From Melanocharis versteri (taxonomy: Eukaryota > Chordata > Aves > Passeriformes > Melanocharitidae): DNA of 64,000 nucleotides. The notes below the pieces were generated by a model. The model had not been told where the DNA came from. It ran no database searches and was given only the letters and a program-made list of their open reading frames with translations. Each line of letters opens with the position of its first letter. Positions within the stretch are counted from its first letter, which is position 1. The stretch covers positions 830,884-894,883 of the forward strand of contig VZTG01001997.1 of assembly GCA_013397845.1 (NCBI GenBank). Reading direction: 5' to 3'. Both the position numbers and the translations under genes were made by a program. Positions 40,420 to 52,775 of the stretch are shown piece by piece.

Positions 40420-40493
40420 CCCCCTGCCATACACTGGGGTATCTTTTACCAGGATCAGGTTGCTCAAAGCCCGTCTGACCTGGGGCTTTGAAC
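40420..40493 (-). mobile_element. CR1 LINE 3'-region fragment, minus orientation
   Basis: CCCCCTGCCAT, ATCTTTTACCAGGATCAGG, TTGCTCAAAGCCC and GGCTTTGAAC appear in the order and spacing of the reverse complement of the CR1 3' region (sense: GTTCAAGGCCAGGCTGGATGG, GAGCAACCTGGTCTAGTGG, CATGGCAGGGGG). The fragment is 5'- and 3'-truncated and diverged. CR1 is the dominant LINE family of birds and other sauropsids, so this is one of the main clues to the host. Confidence 0.85.
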
Positions 40494-40793
40494 AGCCTGA
40501 TCTGAGGAAGGAATTAGTAACAGAAATATGCACCATCCATAGCTTTTTACAGTAGACTCTGCAGTCTTTAGCTTATATAAGAATTTATTAGAATTTGTTA
40601 TAGCTTCAGTGAAGCACTTTAGAAAATACTCAATAAAGAACTGAGGTAGTTCTAGTTTGTGTTAAAGGTATACTGTCAAGGAAAAACAGAGTGAGTTTTT
40701 CTCTCCTGTATTTGCAGCATTTCCTCCTTGTGCCTCATTCAATTTGGACAGCGAAGCTAGACTATTTACTTTTCTATTTCAACTTTGCTTGCA
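40494..40793. other. Short non-coding spacer, nothing recognised
   Basis: About 300 bp between the CR1 fragment and the G/T tract. Contains a GCACTTTAGAAAATACTCA stretch, but no gene or repeat that I can name. Confidence 0.6.
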
Positions 40794-40902
40794 GGGGTTT
40801 TTTTGTGGTTTTTTGTTGTTTTTGGTTTTTTTGTTGTTGTTTGTTTGTTTGTTTTCATTTTGGCGTTTTGGTGGGTATTTTTGGTTGGTTTTGTGGGTGT
40901 GC
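40794..40902 (+). repeat. Strand-asymmetric G/T low-complexity tract
   Basis: About 109 bases composed almost entirely of T and G on the plus strand (TTTTG, TTGTTG and TTTG units), with only a few C or A. Open frames through it give Phe/Cys/Leu/Val-rich translations on one strand and Lys/Thr-rich ones on the other. These come from the base composition, not from a gene. Confidence 0.85.
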
Positions 40903-43900
40903 GTCCTTTTACACTCTGGGAGACTGTTTCAATCAGAGACCAAAAACAAGTGCAGTAACCCCTCTCCAGCAGCAAAAGCATTTCTATTCAAGTGTCTTTT
41001 AGTCTGTTTGCTTTTAAAGCCTATTTTTGGTCTTGAAAAAAATCTTACCAATTCATGTCTTAAATTGATCCACAATCCTCTGAAAATTGCTATTCCTGAC
41101 AATGCAGCTGATAAGCCACTTGCTACTCTTCGGGTTTCTGGGCTTTACACCAATATCACAGTTTTATGGGCCTCTTAATTATCTTCAGCTTTATAAAAGC
41201 CCTGAGTGACACAGTTTAAGACATACTAGATGCACCTGAAAGGGGAAAAAAATAATCAAGGGAAGCTTGAATTCTGAATGCCAGTTTTACAGACTCAGCA
41301 GCAGTTTTTTCTTTATCAGCTAAGGATCATGAGGCCACTTTTGTCCTTGGCTGCATTTTAGAAATAATAAAAATAGGCAAAATAGAATGAAATCAAATAA
41401 CTCGTAGATAATTTTTCTCCTATTTATATTAATTTATATATATATATGCTGACCAGACAGATACAGTGCAAAACAGATTTTGAAGATATAAATGAAATTC
41501 CTGAACATTCAGACCTTTCAGTCTACTTTGCTTTGTCTTTTGAGGCATCTCATTTCCAGATAATGAAATAGACCTGCATCTCTTGGGCAGGAAAAACAAA
41601 GTAGAATTTGCTCTTTAACTAACAGCATACATTGCTCCAGGTTTATTGATATCTATCATCTATGCCTCAAGAGCCAATAAATATTCATGGGACAGTATTG
41701 TATTAATTAGCTTAACCTGCAATCGAAAATATGTTTTTGAGATTTATAGTGTGATCCCGGGAATGTCAACTGGCCCCCCAGTAGACAAAGAAAAGTGCAA
41801 CATACTTCACATGGCAGCCAAATCTGTCACGGAAAGCAGCTCTGCTGTATCCTGACTGCCATTAAAAGCAGACTGTTTAAGAGCAAAGGATCACAACATC
41901 TGCTCTGTCACTGGTACTTTTTCTCCAGTGTTAATTTTCAAAATTCTTTCTTCCCTGTTAATTCATGAAAATATGAGCTACAGCCAAATTTTAACATACG
42001 CAGATTTTTGACACTAGAAAGCGTTAAGGCGAGATTAGAGAGAAACTTCTCTGTGCCCCCATGTCCATTTCTAGCCTCCAGCTCCACGCTGCGGATGCCA
42101 GCCCTACAACAAGCCAAAGGTCTGTTCTATCAACATTCTCTCTTTGTGTCCTTATTTAATTTCCATGTCACCCGTTATCACTTTGGCTATCACAGTTCAA
42201 TCTGCACACACTCAGCCTAAAAAAGGAAATCACTCATTTTCCATCCCTTAGCCCTGAAGTATGGTAGTGGCACTCACCCTCCAAAGAGCGTTAATACTTC
42301 AGCCTTTGTCCATATAGGCGTAGTTGAGGAATTGCTTCTTGAGATGTGGGGTCTGACACAAAATATCATACACAGACCAAAGCCATCCTTTAAACAGATT
42401 CATAACTCCTGGATTTCAGCTGTCACACAAAGGAGACCTTCTCACCAGCCCTCCTAGTTCTCAAATAAACACATCAACATACTCAGCCTCTCGGCAGCAT
42501 CACACAGGAGAGCTCACATAACACATATTTTTCTTAAAGGAAGATCTGAAGAAGTGTTTTAGAGGAAATAAACTCTGATTAGCAGGCCTGGAATAAACAA
42601 AATTTTAATTTTTTTTTCCCTAGAGAGACCTTATTCCAATTAGACAGACAGAGTGCTGAACCTACTGGATCAGCAAAATTGTTTAGGAACATTTCAAGGA
42701 CACTTGGCAGCCTGAAACACACATGCATACTCTCACACATTCAGGAATTACTTCTTTGCAAAACTTTGGCTTTTCTAATGAAACGAAAGAAAACCATAAC
42801 ATTAAATTAAACCTAAATACCAAAGAAATTAACAAAACAGCAATATTAGCATTCCTATAACCCTATTTTAATTACATACAAAGTGTTTTCTACTTATACT
42901 TTATTAAGTATCTATCTAAATAATCCAAATAAAAACATGCCCTAGAAAAGTAAGGATGACAAAACATGGCTTTCAAAAATTCAATGAGTTAATTTCTTAA
43001 CTTTTTTTGTTTCAACATCAATGTTTCAATATTTTGTGAGATTTAGTAAAATTTCATAACCTTGGGAAAAAAAGAGAAAAAACATAACTAGTAGAGACTA
43101 AAATGTAAATATTCTTGATTTGGAACTATTTTGCTTTAGTTGATCAGGTTGATGGGGTTAACACAAAGAGACTTTAGAAATTCATAAAACTGCTCTGTAA
43201 TAATATAACAAGTTTTCAAACAACAATTTCAAGCATCAGTTTGAAACCACTTCCCATAGCCATTATTTATATCATACCCAGAGTTGTGCTATTAACAACC
43301 ATTCTTCAGTGCTAAGTAAGCTTCAAACATTTAATAGTCGCATAAAAATACAGTAATTTTTAGTTTCCTAAAGCTAACTCGCATCAAAACCTCCCCTCAG
43401 GAAGCAAGTCTGAACCAGCGAAGCACTAACCCACGTGGGCTACGTGTCTGGTGTACGACTGGGGAGTGGTTCTGGAGCTGCAGGTTGGACACTGCGGCCC
43501 CTGGCACCTCCTGAGCTTGGCTGTGTCAAACTTGAAGGGTCCTGGCGAACCCCTGTGCAGTGTAACAGATGTAGGCAGTAGTTTTGTTTATTTTCGCTGG
43601 AAAAAACGCTGTTTCCGGACTATCTGTTACTGAACTGAAATGGTGAATGCCCCCAGACAGGATTGTGAAGTACTTCTGGAGTGACCTCCACAGCAGAAAA
43701 CATCAGCACACGCGGCACTGATAATAACGTTTGCACTCCTGGTTAGAACAGCAGGCAGGAGTGCAGAAAGTACCAGCCCCAGCAGGTTTCCCCTCTTCCC
43801 CTCCAACCTGCATTCAGGCCAGGGAACCCTCCTGTGCCCACATGACCTACCAAAATACTTTGATAAAAGCAAATGGTGGCGGTGCTCCGTTCCCCACTGT

Positions 43901-46900
43901 TCTGCAGAGCTCCAAACGTTGAGGGCATGGCTGTTTGCTGCCATGTCTCCCACCTGGGCCTGTGCACCACAGAGGCATCAACGACACCTGGCTCCAGCTG
44001 CCCATGGCTGGGAAGCTGTAGGAAAGGCCCGCAGCCAGCCAGGGGGCACAGCAGCCAACCCTGCTAGAAACAACGGCGCAGAGGGCAGGGCAGCTCTGGG
44101 ACACGCCATAGCTCCAGCTCACCAGACAGGACTGGGACATAGGCAGGGATGAAATCTGGATGGATCACTTTGGGTCACAGACAATTTTCCCTTATTTTGA
44201 TCAAAGGACAGTAGAGTTGGCATTTAGCAATAATTTGTTGAGCCAGCTCGCAAGATGCAGCGATATTTTCCGCTACTCAGAACATAACTGTAGTAGCAGC
44301 TCTGACTGAGAAATCAAGTTATAACTATGACATGCTGAGTGCTCAAATAACTGTTATTTTGACAGACTGGCCCAGATTCTCATCTTATTTCTTGAGAGAA
44401 ATACTGTATTATTTCATAAAATAACTCCTGCAATACCCATTTATGTCAAAATAAGAACATAATGTAGACTTGCAGTCAAGGATAATCAAAATTTCTCTCA
44501 AAAAAAATTCTGTGTTATGCTTGCATCTTGAGAAACCTGCTAGGGTTGGGGTCAAAACTTCAAAGTTTGCAGTTCATGAAGGAATATTTGCTTCTTTATT
44601 CTTGATGTATTAACAGAATTGTAATTAGGTTTTTGATATTTTCAAAGGTGGACATAAATTTGTTTTATTTCTGCCTTTGCAGTGTAAAGGAATGGGTGCA
44701 ATGCTATCAAACTATAAGCATATGCAGGGAAGGCAATACTAACCCTTTGCTTTTCCTGGTGACTTTCAACTGATTGAGGATCTAGGTCAGAAGAAATGTG
44801 TCTCTCTTTTCTTCAACCAAGAGAAAAAAAATGTGATAACTAACATCGCTCCAAATTCCTGCAGCCATTTAAATCTTTAACTTTTTTGAATTTTGATAAG
44901 AATTATACACATATTGCAGTGATAAGTAGAAGTCTGTATTAGATTTTTATTAGCTGTAATTCCATCCTAAGGCCTAGACTCTCATACTACAGACACAAAC
45001 ATTGTAGAAAAACATTTGGTTTTGCTCATGTAGGACTAAGCTGTTAAAGTGAAAAACTGCACTACAAGTCTTCCAAGAACAGACTACTAGAGAGTGAGGT
45101 TTTTATTATTTCCTGCTGGGACAGAAATATTATAAAGAGTAAGCTGAATGAGCAGAAATGCTACAAAACCACAAGAACTGCTTGGTCTTGGAACATTGCA
45201 CTCAGGTGCATAGCAGAAGCAAAAGGCACAGCCTGGGCCTGGGGGGGAAGACCAGCCAAAATGGAAAATGGGAGCCCGGATTTCAGAGCGCATTTTGCAG
45301 GAAACTGAGGCTTCTTTGGGTATCCAGAACAGCATTATCCATCTATTATTTAACTAAAAATTGAGCAGCTTCTGGATGCCATGTTCTATGTGGGAATTCA
45401 ATAGTGGCTCTGCATGAATTTTCTGAGATGACATGCAGTGTATTATATAGCTCTGTTCCCATGAAACATTTGTAAGCTGCTGACAGATAATACAGCTTGA
45501 GAAAATATTCAGCACCCAGGTTCCTTCAAAAGAAAACAATTTCATTTTTACTCTGTGACCTCCATAGTTAGAATGTGCCAAGTTTAGCAGTTACCAGTCC
45601 ATTGCTAATATTTACTGTACAAAAATCCAGACGTGCTACTACTAGTGGTCAGCAGCAAGATTCCCGAGGTCCATAAAAGATCCATATTTTAAGCCGTATA
45701 TTTCTTAATGGAAAAAGATAGAAAGATGACTGTAAATGTTATGCCAGAAAAGTAGAAGAGCTAAAAGGAAAAAAAAAAGAGAGAACAAATATTTTCTTTT
45801 TTTAAAAGAATCTTTCTCTAAAACAAATAGGATTCATGTACCAAGATTTTTTTTACAATCATAACAAGTACCATATGCTAATACCTGATGTGCACTGGTG
45901 TTTTAGCACTATCATTTATGCTTTGCTCTATAAGCTGGCAGATGAGCTGATTCGCCCTAGTTTCAATTTGCCCTACTCCTGACCTCCTGACTGTATTAAT
46001 AACAAGTCAACTAATAAACCTTGCACACATTTCTACAGTCTTGATGATAAGTCTTAGCACATCTGATCTTGTTCTGACAGAAGACTATATCAAAGTAGCA
46101 AACAAATATGAACTTGTGCCCAGCTATTGATCCTTTCTCTGCAAAAGCTGTACCTCTGGCTCATACTCTGCCTGTCTGCCACTTGGCCTGGTATTGGCTG
46201 GGTGACTTGCCCTAATTCCCACTTCAGAGCTGGGATCAGCAAACAAGGGGATGCCCTGAGCACCCCTGGAGCTGTGACCTCCAAGAAGTTCCTCTCTCAC
46301 CAACTGGAGGATTTCTGCCCTTAGGTCCCAAGGTAGTTGTAAGACCTTCCTATCCACCATGCTGCCCTACTGCCTCGCATTACAAACTTGCAAGGCAGTC
46401 AGGCTTCTATGAAAAATCCAAATTTTCGGAAAACTGGTATGGGACCAGATTAGCGACAGCACAGTCTCTTAAAGGGAGCAGCAGAAACTTGTTATGGACT
46501 AGAGCTAAGACGGCCCCATCTGAGAATCTTACCCCAAATATTCGGTACGCATAGAGTACAGGGCCAGGCCACGTTACTCCTGGGGGACATTCATCCCCAT
46601 CTGTCAGGACGGAGCAGTGCCTGCTCCCAAGTTGCCTGGCCCCATGCCACACAGCACAGGTGCCCGGCAGTAAGAAGTTTGTGGCCAGCCTGCAAAGCAC
46701 AGCAAGCAGCACTGCTTCTGCAGGAGGCTCTGCTCACGTGCCAGCACCGAGAAAACAGCCAGAGAGAAGCTGAGTAATGCTACTGGAGGTGGTATAAATT
46801 CTTCACTTGATGTCTAATTTTCAGCAAAGTTGGGCAATGATTGTGGGTCCTTAAACATAAAAAAGGATATCACATCCTAGCTTTTGCTAAGAAACACCAG

Positions 46901-49900
46901 CCTTGACTTTAGCACGTGCACCAGCAACTTGTGAAACGGGTTTGGGAAAGAAGCACCATCTGGCTACAAGCAGTCCTTGAGCCCGCCCTTGAGTGCCTGG
47001 GCTGTCAGCAGGGGCTGTCCGTGCACCCCTCCCCCTCCCTTCTCCACAGAACATCACTCCAAAGCAGCCTCATCGGCCAGGTCAGTGGGACAACTGCATC
47101 CCTGCCTGTGGGGAGTGCCAGCACTGGAGTTGATAACACTATCACTGTATCACTTCCTCAGGACTGGTTCTGCCTACGGTTTGAAGATACCCCAACTGGG
47201 GGCAATTTTACGGCAACGTTACCTTGCTAGTTATTAATTCCTTTACTTTTCAGAAACTATTAACCATACAGTTATTCCCTGCCTGTAGAAACATCTATAT
47301 TGCAATAATTGTAGTGCAGATTACAGCGTAATGAATTTTCTCTAGTACAGAGCACTAAATGGCAGTATTGTTTTGTAGTGAAATCCATTTTGCTACAAAT
47401 AAAGTAGGTCTCTTACGAAAAAAACCCCCAAACATTCTGCCAGTAACTGACCATCTCTGGTAAATTTTGGAGCACAGAATTTAATGTTTCTCTCTACACA
47501 TGCACATTATTGTTTTTGGGCTGTGTTCTTCCAGCCAATCCATCATGGGATCACATCCAGGGGCTACAATTTCAAGGTAGTGACTCTATGATCACCTACA
47601 TGAAGTTGCAGGAATTTAATCTTTCCCAGTGACTTTTTTTCCCCCTTCACTTCCCATTTATTGGAAATTGTGAATATAACATATAAGTAAGGTGCTCATC
47701 TTTGCCTTAACCTTTCCACAACTACGTTCATTGCACATCCCCACGGCAGTTTGTTTTGTAAACACATATTTCCACTCAGCATCAGAATTTTCTTATGACT
47801 TAGTATCCTGTACAGCAAGGTAGCACAGGGATAGTCTTGTTCCTGAAATCTCAGAATTGGCTGTTGCTGAAACACGTGCCATGTTTTTAGGTCAGGGTGC
47901 TAAATATCCCTTTTAAGATGTTGACAAAATAGGAGCATTAGCAGGGACAAAACTTGCTTTAAAATCCTGCCTGTTTTCACAGGTGCTTTCCTGCAAAAGC
48001 AACTTGAGGTTTTTTCCCTTCCATGAAATTTCCTGATCTTTGTTTTGATACCTCTCCAGAGCCTTGTGGGTCACAGGACCACACCATTGAGCTTTCCCAC
48101 GGTAATTCCAGGAATAGCTCCAAGATATGAATCATTATGTCCTGCCTTGATCATCAGATGCTTATGCAGCCTGTGTAATGCCCCATCTGGATAACTCTAA
48201 TTCATACATTTGGGGGCCTTCCTGCTATTTCCCCGAAGCTGCCTGTGGCTTGTGCACGACTCTGTTGCCAACACAGTAACCAGAGCCAAAATCTCAGTGT
48301 GAACTGAAAGAGGTTCAGTGCCTTGTAATGAAGTAGAGGATCCAGTTCTGTCTCATGCAGCGTTGCCCTACCACACACGTGAACGTTGGTTTGTTCACGT
48401 TCCCTGTGGCTTTTCCATCACTCGAGGTGAGGACACGCAGCCTTCTTTCCCAGGCAGAGCTACGAAAGAGATATTATTGCTCCTTGTTGCTATTTCCTGA
48501 ATTTACTGTCTAGCCTCGCTAATACTGTCTGAATGCCTGTGCCTTGCTGTTCCACACCACCGCTCTGATTCCAGCCTTCTGCTTCATGGAGCACTGATTT
48601 ATTCAGGCACAGAGGGCTATGAGAGAGCAGGAACACGTGCTTCTTCATGCTACAGGACACCTGTTTGCCCTCGCCTGCCAAATAACATTTTGTTCACGAC
48701 AGTTGTGGTTGCCACCAAGACAGATTGAATTACAGCAGGTGCCTGGGAAACCCAGGAACTTTTAGGGGATAGAAGTCTATGCAACTGTAAAGCACTTACT
48801 GTGTTTGAAGCCAGCTGATACTTGGAAAGACTGGTAGGGACAAAGTGAGCCACAAGGAAAGGAGCCTAATGGAGCTTGTGAAAGAAACATTCCCATGGGG
48901 GCTGAGCCACCAGCTGCATCTGACTGGATGGAAATAGCATGTCAGACACCTTCTCTGCTCGAGAGAAGACTGAAGTTAAGTTTCCATGTCTGAATATAGA
49001 GAATGAAACAATGTTGTGGCAACAGGGGCTCCATGAGTTGGTGAGAAGCTGGTGGGGTGGATCTGAGGCTGCTGCCATCTGTGCCCTGTGCTTGACCACC
49101 AGCACCAGCTGGTGGTGCTCTTAGCAGCGTTTTGATGCACCTAAAAATGTGCAGAAAATGTAATTTCCTTATACTCATAAACACTACATTCAAAAACTTG
49201 CAGGGTCTCAGAAGATAACTGGTTCAGACCACAGTCTGAAAATCCACTGTCACAAAACCAAATCCCCCAAACATTGTGGCAGTTGGTTGTAGCTCCTGAT
49301 CTAGATCTACATAAAAATCTGTAACAGATGACATCTACCACAAGAAGTGGAAGCAGCATTTCCTGGCAGGACTTAAATATCAGGCAAATGACATCCAGCA
49401 AGGTGCAGACTACTTTCATGAAGGCTCCTTTTAGACAGAATCATCTACACAGTGGAGACTTGTGCTGATGGTAAGGGTCTACTTGATAGACAAAATGCAC
49501 TTACAAAATAATCGAGATGTATACAGTGATCAAAGGGAACTAAACGAGAACATTCAAAGAATATTGTGGGGGAATTAAAAGACCTAAGAATGATGAACCA
49601 ATAAAGTTGTCATACATTGTGAACAATCATTTAAAACGTAGTAAATAGCAGAAGGTATGAACAATCTTATTCTTTTTTAAAAAATGGTTTAGTATGTGAC
49701 CAAATATATATGTTGGTACTGATTAGGCACATAAAAAAATCGAACAAAAACCCTTCAGATGAAGCTTATAACGTAAATGTAAAAATTATAATTGTGTCAA
49801 CCTGATACACAATAATTCTATTTTTGCTAGGGAATATCAAAATTATATTATTACACTCTCTGTGCAACACAGAAGCAGAGAAAAAGTTCCGTTTCTAAAA

Positions 49901-49938
49901 GGTGCACGTGTTTAAACATGAATATACGAGCGATCTGG
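40903..49938. other. Non-coding DNA, no gene recognised
   Basis: Contains a short TA run (41435-41447) and GC-richer patches at 43440-44130 and 46960-47130 with unrecognised open frames. One patch (43851-44063, minus) has weak exon-like boundaries, discussed in the findings. No RNA gene or interspersed repeat is recognised. Confidence 0.65.
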
Positions 49939-50057
49939 TGAGAGTACGAAGGAAAGCGCTGGTGCGAGCAGAGCTCGTGAGGCGTTGCTATGACGGACAC
50001 GGCCCGGAGAGAAAGGAGAGAACTGAACTCCCGAGGAACTTGATAGAAAAGCCCATC

Positions 50058-50063
50058 TTTATT
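50058..50063 (-). terminator. LTR polyadenylation signal AATAAA
   Basis: AATAAA on the minus strand, 14 nt after the TATA box. In LTRs of this layout it lies upstream of or within R and marks cleavage of the viral transcript. Confidence 0.6.
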
Positions 50064-50077
50064 TACATACAGTAGAG

Positions 50078-50084
50078 TTTTATA
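50078..50084 (-). promoter_or_regulatory. LTR TATA box
   Basis: TATAAAA on the minus strand, positioned just upstream of the LTR polyadenylation signal. It would drive transcription toward lower coordinates, out of the element and into host DNA. Confidence 0.65.
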
Positions 50085-50467
50085 CTCGGAGTTACAGGAA
50101 AGCCATTGGATCTTAGCTGACCACCCACCAGGGCTATTGGCTAGATCCTGAAAACACACATTTGCTAAACAGACCTTGGTCCTGCAATAACAGCGTCCAA
50201 AAACATCTCACAGGTGCAAGATAGGCAAGTTATTTACAAAAGCCCGCTAGCTGTTTTACAGCTAGTTCCGTGAGAAAGTAAAAATGCTCACGGACACAGG
50301 CAGATACTGAAAAGTCTCTCTGCCACCAAGCTTTCAGCATCCATAGTGAGGAGCCTGCACACGGGCAGGATGCGCTGGGGCCGGGGCTGCCTCTCCACCC
50401 CCGGTTAGTGCTGCCCCGCGGCCCCGCAGAGACTGCGCTGCTGCTGCGGGCAGAAGGGCTCTGCACG

Positions 50468-50481
50468 TCCCCCTTATTTTT
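50468..50481 (-). other. Retroviral polypurine tract next to the 3' LTR
   Basis: Minus strand AAAAATAAGGGGGA, followed by two bases (CG) and then the TG that opens the LTR. The run ending GGGGGA, then two bases lost at integration, then TG, is the arrangement known from alpha- and gammaretroviruses. It primes plus-strand DNA synthesis and is the best evidence for the LTR boundary and its orientation. Confidence 0.7.
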
Positions 50482-50760
50482 AGCAGAGTATCAAAGTTTG
50501 TGGTCTGAATGAGGAGGGCAGACTTGGTTTAGCTCTCATGGACTCTGGCTGCGCAGCACACAGCAGCGCTTGAGAAGAACCAGACTCTGGGTTGGGTTTC
50601 TCTTGAGAGAACGGTGCTGTACAGCCTGCATAAAGTGTGTGGGTCATTTTGAGAAGAATCAGCCTCTTGGTTTGGTTTCTCTTGATAATGGTGCTCTACA
50701 GCCTGTGTAAATTGTGAGGGTCCTGTTGAGTCTCAGGATGGAAAAACTACATCCATCTAG
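50482..50760 (-). mobile_element. Residual retroviral internal sequence (3' untranslated region), truncated
   Basis: Immediately internal to the polypurine tract. It has no env-like or other coding frame. Its main feature is a 79-bp direct repeat (separate entry). Beyond about 50760 the sequence turns AT-rich and featureless, with no trace of gag, pol, env or a second LTR, so the provirus is reduced to its 3' end. The high-coordinate limit is approximate. Confidence 0.5.
50572..50727. repeat. 79-bp direct repeat, two tandem copies, in the retroviral 3' region
   Basis: Unit 1 is 50572-50650 (79 bp) and unit 2 is 50651-50727 (77 bp). By hand alignment about 64 of 77 aligned bases are identical, with one 2-bp gap. 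Both contain GAGAAGAA, TTTCTCTTGA, GGTGCT and ACAGCCTG in the same order. Confidence 0.85.
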
Positions 50761-52559
50761 GACACATGAGCTCGAATAAAGAGAAAGATGTAACACGTAA
50801 AGAAACCTTCATTGGACAGTTTACAACATGCAGTGGTTTTTAAATGTTGTATAGAATTAAATAGGCAATTATACCAAGGAATAAGATGTCAAAATACATT
50901 TAAAAACATTGATAAAAAAAAAATGTTTTTAAATTACACAACCCTGAAGAATAACAGAACCTGATTTAAATGCATACATGAAATTTTAAAAGGACTTTCA
51001 TGTGCCAAGAAAAATAATAATAGAAAGCAGGTGCAAAGCACTTTAAGAAATAGGTTGAACTTGATTTACAAAAGAGACTGAATTTAAGGAATAAGAGCTA
51101 GGTAATTTAATACGAATGTAGGTATACGGTGAATTACTTCCACAGAGATGGCAAATTAACTTTTAGCTAATAATATATAGTATTCAATGGTAAGAGAGAG
51201 ACTAATAGTTATCCAAGATTAATCTGAAGCACTAACCAATAATAATTAGTTTTATGATAATCTATGATTATCTATTACTCATGACGTATTTGACCTCTGG
51301 GTTTTTGTTGATGTCAATAGCTTTTTTACTCACACATCTTTAATCTCTGCTTCTATCACCCAGAACATTACAGTCTGGATGTAAAGATTTTCTTTTAATT
51401 ATTGATAAATCTTCTGCCCTTTCTCAAATTTTAATAGCAATCATAATGATTGAATTAGAATTTAATGAAACAGCAGTTTAGGGCTTAGTATTTTTTTGCC
51501 AAATGAGACTTTCATCCACTCAATTTAAAGAGGAGAAACAGGGCAGAATTTTTAGCCAGGCTTTAAGGACAAATTATTTTCAAAGAATGATAATTTTTCA
51601 GATTCAAGAAGAAAAATCCCTTAAGTCTTTAGGGAAATGGGATTAAACCAAGATACTTCAAATCATATCAGGCTTGAAGTAATAGAAGCTTTCCTGATAG
51701 CCTGAGATTAGAAGGGACAAAAGAGCAGAGCCTGTTCTCAGGCTGGGAAGAATACAAGGCAGGAGAGATATATATTCATTCACTACACAAGCAGCAGCAC
51801 TTGATATGATTTTTGGAAATCAGAGAAAGGCTTGAGAACCCCCAGCCACTGATTAAATTCCTTAGAAAAATGTTTCTTCAATATATAATTGGAAAAAAAT
51901 AGAAGGAGAGGGAGCTTGAGTGGATAATAAGACAAAATGTACAAATTCTTAACCAAAATACCCAGTTATTTCAGTGATAGACAAAAGAGAAATTCTCTAG
52001 CCATAAAACAGAGAGGAACATTTAGTGTCTCTCCAGGACAGAGCCTGAGCATGGCAAGACCCAGGATGGTGAAGCCTTAAAATGTGAGCATCAAAGACAA
52101 AGCAGCTACTGCTCAAGCAGTTTCAGATACATAACTGAAATGTCACAGGTTCCATTTCATCAACTGCTTAAATGAATTTCAAGAAGTAGTGCACTAGTAA
52201 CACTGACGATTTTTTTTTAACAAGCACATTAGAGTGAGCTGCTCAGCTTTGCTCAACCAAAGTGGAGACACTAGCAGTGCTCACAGACCTGCTTCCTAAA
52301 GGAACATGCAAAATTACTTTGATCTCTGCATGTATTTGTTCCTATGAACGTGAATACAGGAAGCTTTCAGGAACCAGCGGTCACTTGCAGACATAATTCT
52401 AAGATCTAGAAGACTTTTCTGTAATTAAATTTTCAGAAGTTTGAGGAGCTCAAGCTGGTTTGTTATACACTAGTCATAATCCTGGAACAGTTTCTTATAT
52501 TTCCAAAACCCTTCCCATGAAACTTTGGTGGGAGTTTTTTCTTTGAGAGGTAGTGGTCT
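50761..52559. other. Non-coding DNA, no gene recognised
   Basis: AT-rich sequence with stops in every frame. No continuation of the retroviral element is seen. Confidence 0.7.
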
Positions 52560-52690
52560 TTTCTATTTGGGTTTTTTGCAGGGGAAGGGTTTCTCTTTGT
52601 TTGTTTGGGGATTTTTTTGAGGGGGGAGTGTTTGGTGTTCTGTTTGGGTTTTTTGTTTGATTGTGGTTTATTTCTTTGAGTTTTTAAAAA
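52560..52690 (+). repeat. G/T-rich low-complexity tract with five G-runs
   Basis: Mostly T and G on the plus strand. G-runs of three or more lie at 52569-52571, 52581-52584, 52587-52589, 52607-52610 and 52621-52626, a loose G-quadruplex-like pattern with some long loops. Confidence 0.8.
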
Positions 52691-52775
52691 TGTTTAGTAA
52701 ATACCTGAGACTATTGGTTTAAAAATAAAATTTAAAAACTTGAAAAAAAAAAAAGATTTGGTGAGACAGCGTAGT

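Larger units (their letters stand above)
49939..50465 (-). mobile_element. Endogenous retrovirus LTR (3' LTR), minus orientation
   Basis: Read on the minus strand, this 527-bp unit begins TGCAGAGCCC and ends CGTACTCTCA, so it has the TG...CA ends of an LTR. A TATAAAA box (50084-50078) is followed 14 nt later by an AATAAA signal (50063-50058), the compact promoter/polyadenylation arrangement of avian retroviral LTRs. This implies a U3 of roughly 380 bp and an R-U5 of roughly 120 bp. A polypurine tract lies directly outside the U3 end, which identifies this as the 3' LTR of an element whose body would lie at higher coordinates. CpGs are still abundant in U3, suggesting a fairly recent insertion. 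The family cannot be named from sequence alone. The LTR carries no protein-coding information. Confidence 0.75.

Noticed and set aside
40600..40640. Possible MIR or L2 tail (GCACTTTAGAAAATACTCAA)
   Set aside because: Too short, and unsupported by any core or B-box region nearby.
40744..41178. 144-codon plus-strand frame with a hydrophobic start resembling membrane segments
   Set aside because: The Phe/Leu/Cys/Val-rich part is the translation of the G/T low-complexity tract.
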